From assembly GCF_000783395.1 (NCBI RefSeq), contig NZ_JSFK01000007.1, forward strand, positions 83,521-147,520: a stretch of 64,000 nt of DNA. Reading direction: 5' to 3'. Position numbers and translations under genes: made by a program. Positions 63,785 through 64,000 of this stretch are shown piece by piece; positions within the stretch are counted from its first letter, which is position 1, and each line of letters starts with the position of its first letter. The notes under the pieces are model-generated. The model worked only from the letters and a program-made list of their open reading frames with translations. It made no database searches and was not told the DNA's origin. Source of the DNA: Pseudomonas chlororaphis (GTDB lineage: Bacteria; Pseudomonadota; Gammaproteobacteria; Pseudomonadales; Pseudomonadaceae).

Positions 63785-64000
63785 GCCCCTCACCCTAACC
63801 CTCCCGAAACGTCGGACCGCCCAGAGGGAGAGGGGACTGACCGCGTTGTTTGTTCGAGGTACGCCGAAGTGAGATACCGAGTCGAACTCAGGTTTTGAAA
63901 GCATCATCGTGATCTGAAATACCGAGCCGAACTCAGGTTTTGAATGGCACGGAGATCGGCTCCCTCGCCCCCCTTGGGGGGAGAGGGCTGGGGTGAGGGG
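63785..64000. repeat. intergenic repeat with large inverted ends
   Basis: CCCCTCACCC at the left pairs with GGGTGAGGGG at the right edge. Inside is a direct repeat of ACCGAG-C/T-CGAACTCAGGTTTTGAA (near 63877 and 63921). It resembles Pseudomonas intergenic repeat units and may continue beyond the window. Confidence 0.65.

Overview
The window reads as chromosome of a Pseudomonas of the fluorescens group. The support is high GC, dense GC-rich genes, REP-type palindromes between operons (for example TGTGGGAGCTGGCTTGCCAG and its inverted partner), a Pseudomonas-type DUF6124 gene, a PheC-like protein, a copABCD set, a FecIRA set, and a BqsRS-like two-component operon. All names come from reading the sequence; no database search was run.

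Layout. (1) 1-6750: the distal part of a contractile (P2/Mu-like) tail module, from a prophage or tailocin. It holds a tail-assembly chaperone with a probable frameshifted extension, the tape measure, gpU-, gpX- and gpD-like proteins, a GH19 endolysin and nested Rz/Rz1 spanins. (2) 6750-14500: an AT-rich, gene-poor accessory zone. It contains a 27-codon hydrophobic peptide gene beside a candidate small RNA, a LexA-boxed umuDC pair, a small protein gene with a decayed paralogue 3 kb away, an AT-rich membrane protein that could be a defence or cargo gene, a beta-propeller protein, and a DUF6124 gene behind a strongly structured leader. (3) 14500-18900: an amino acid/polyamine group (APC permease, ornithine cyclodeaminase family, acetylpolyamine amidohydrolase family, Lrp regulator). 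(4) 19600-26100: a PheC-like protein, copDCBA on the minus strand, and an azoreductase divergent from a LysR gene. (5) 26100-34000: RNase T2, a type VI PAAR/lipase/immunity module, a LysR-HAD-aldolase group and a diguanylate cyclase. (6) 34200-48050: an AhpD-like protein, an EmrAB-like efflux pair, a two-partner secretion pair, and an orphan C-A-T-TE peptide synthetase. (7) 48400-64000: cytochrome c, Fur-boxed fecI-fecR-fecA, an MFS transporter, a DapF-like protein lacking both catalytic cysteines, codBA, an alpha/beta hydrolase, queD, a patatin-like protein, and a PepSY-PepSY-regulator-kinase operon preceded by a BqsR-like box.

Themes. Iron and copper handling (fecIRA, copABCD, the BqsRS-like pair), interbacterial and surface functions (type VI lipase, two-partner secretion, tail module), and housekeeping metabolism are interleaved and separated by REP elements. 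The least explained pieces are the tail-chaperone frameshift, the 27-residue peptide with its neighbouring RNA, the AT-rich membrane protein, the DUF6124 leader, and the serine-substituted DapF homologue.
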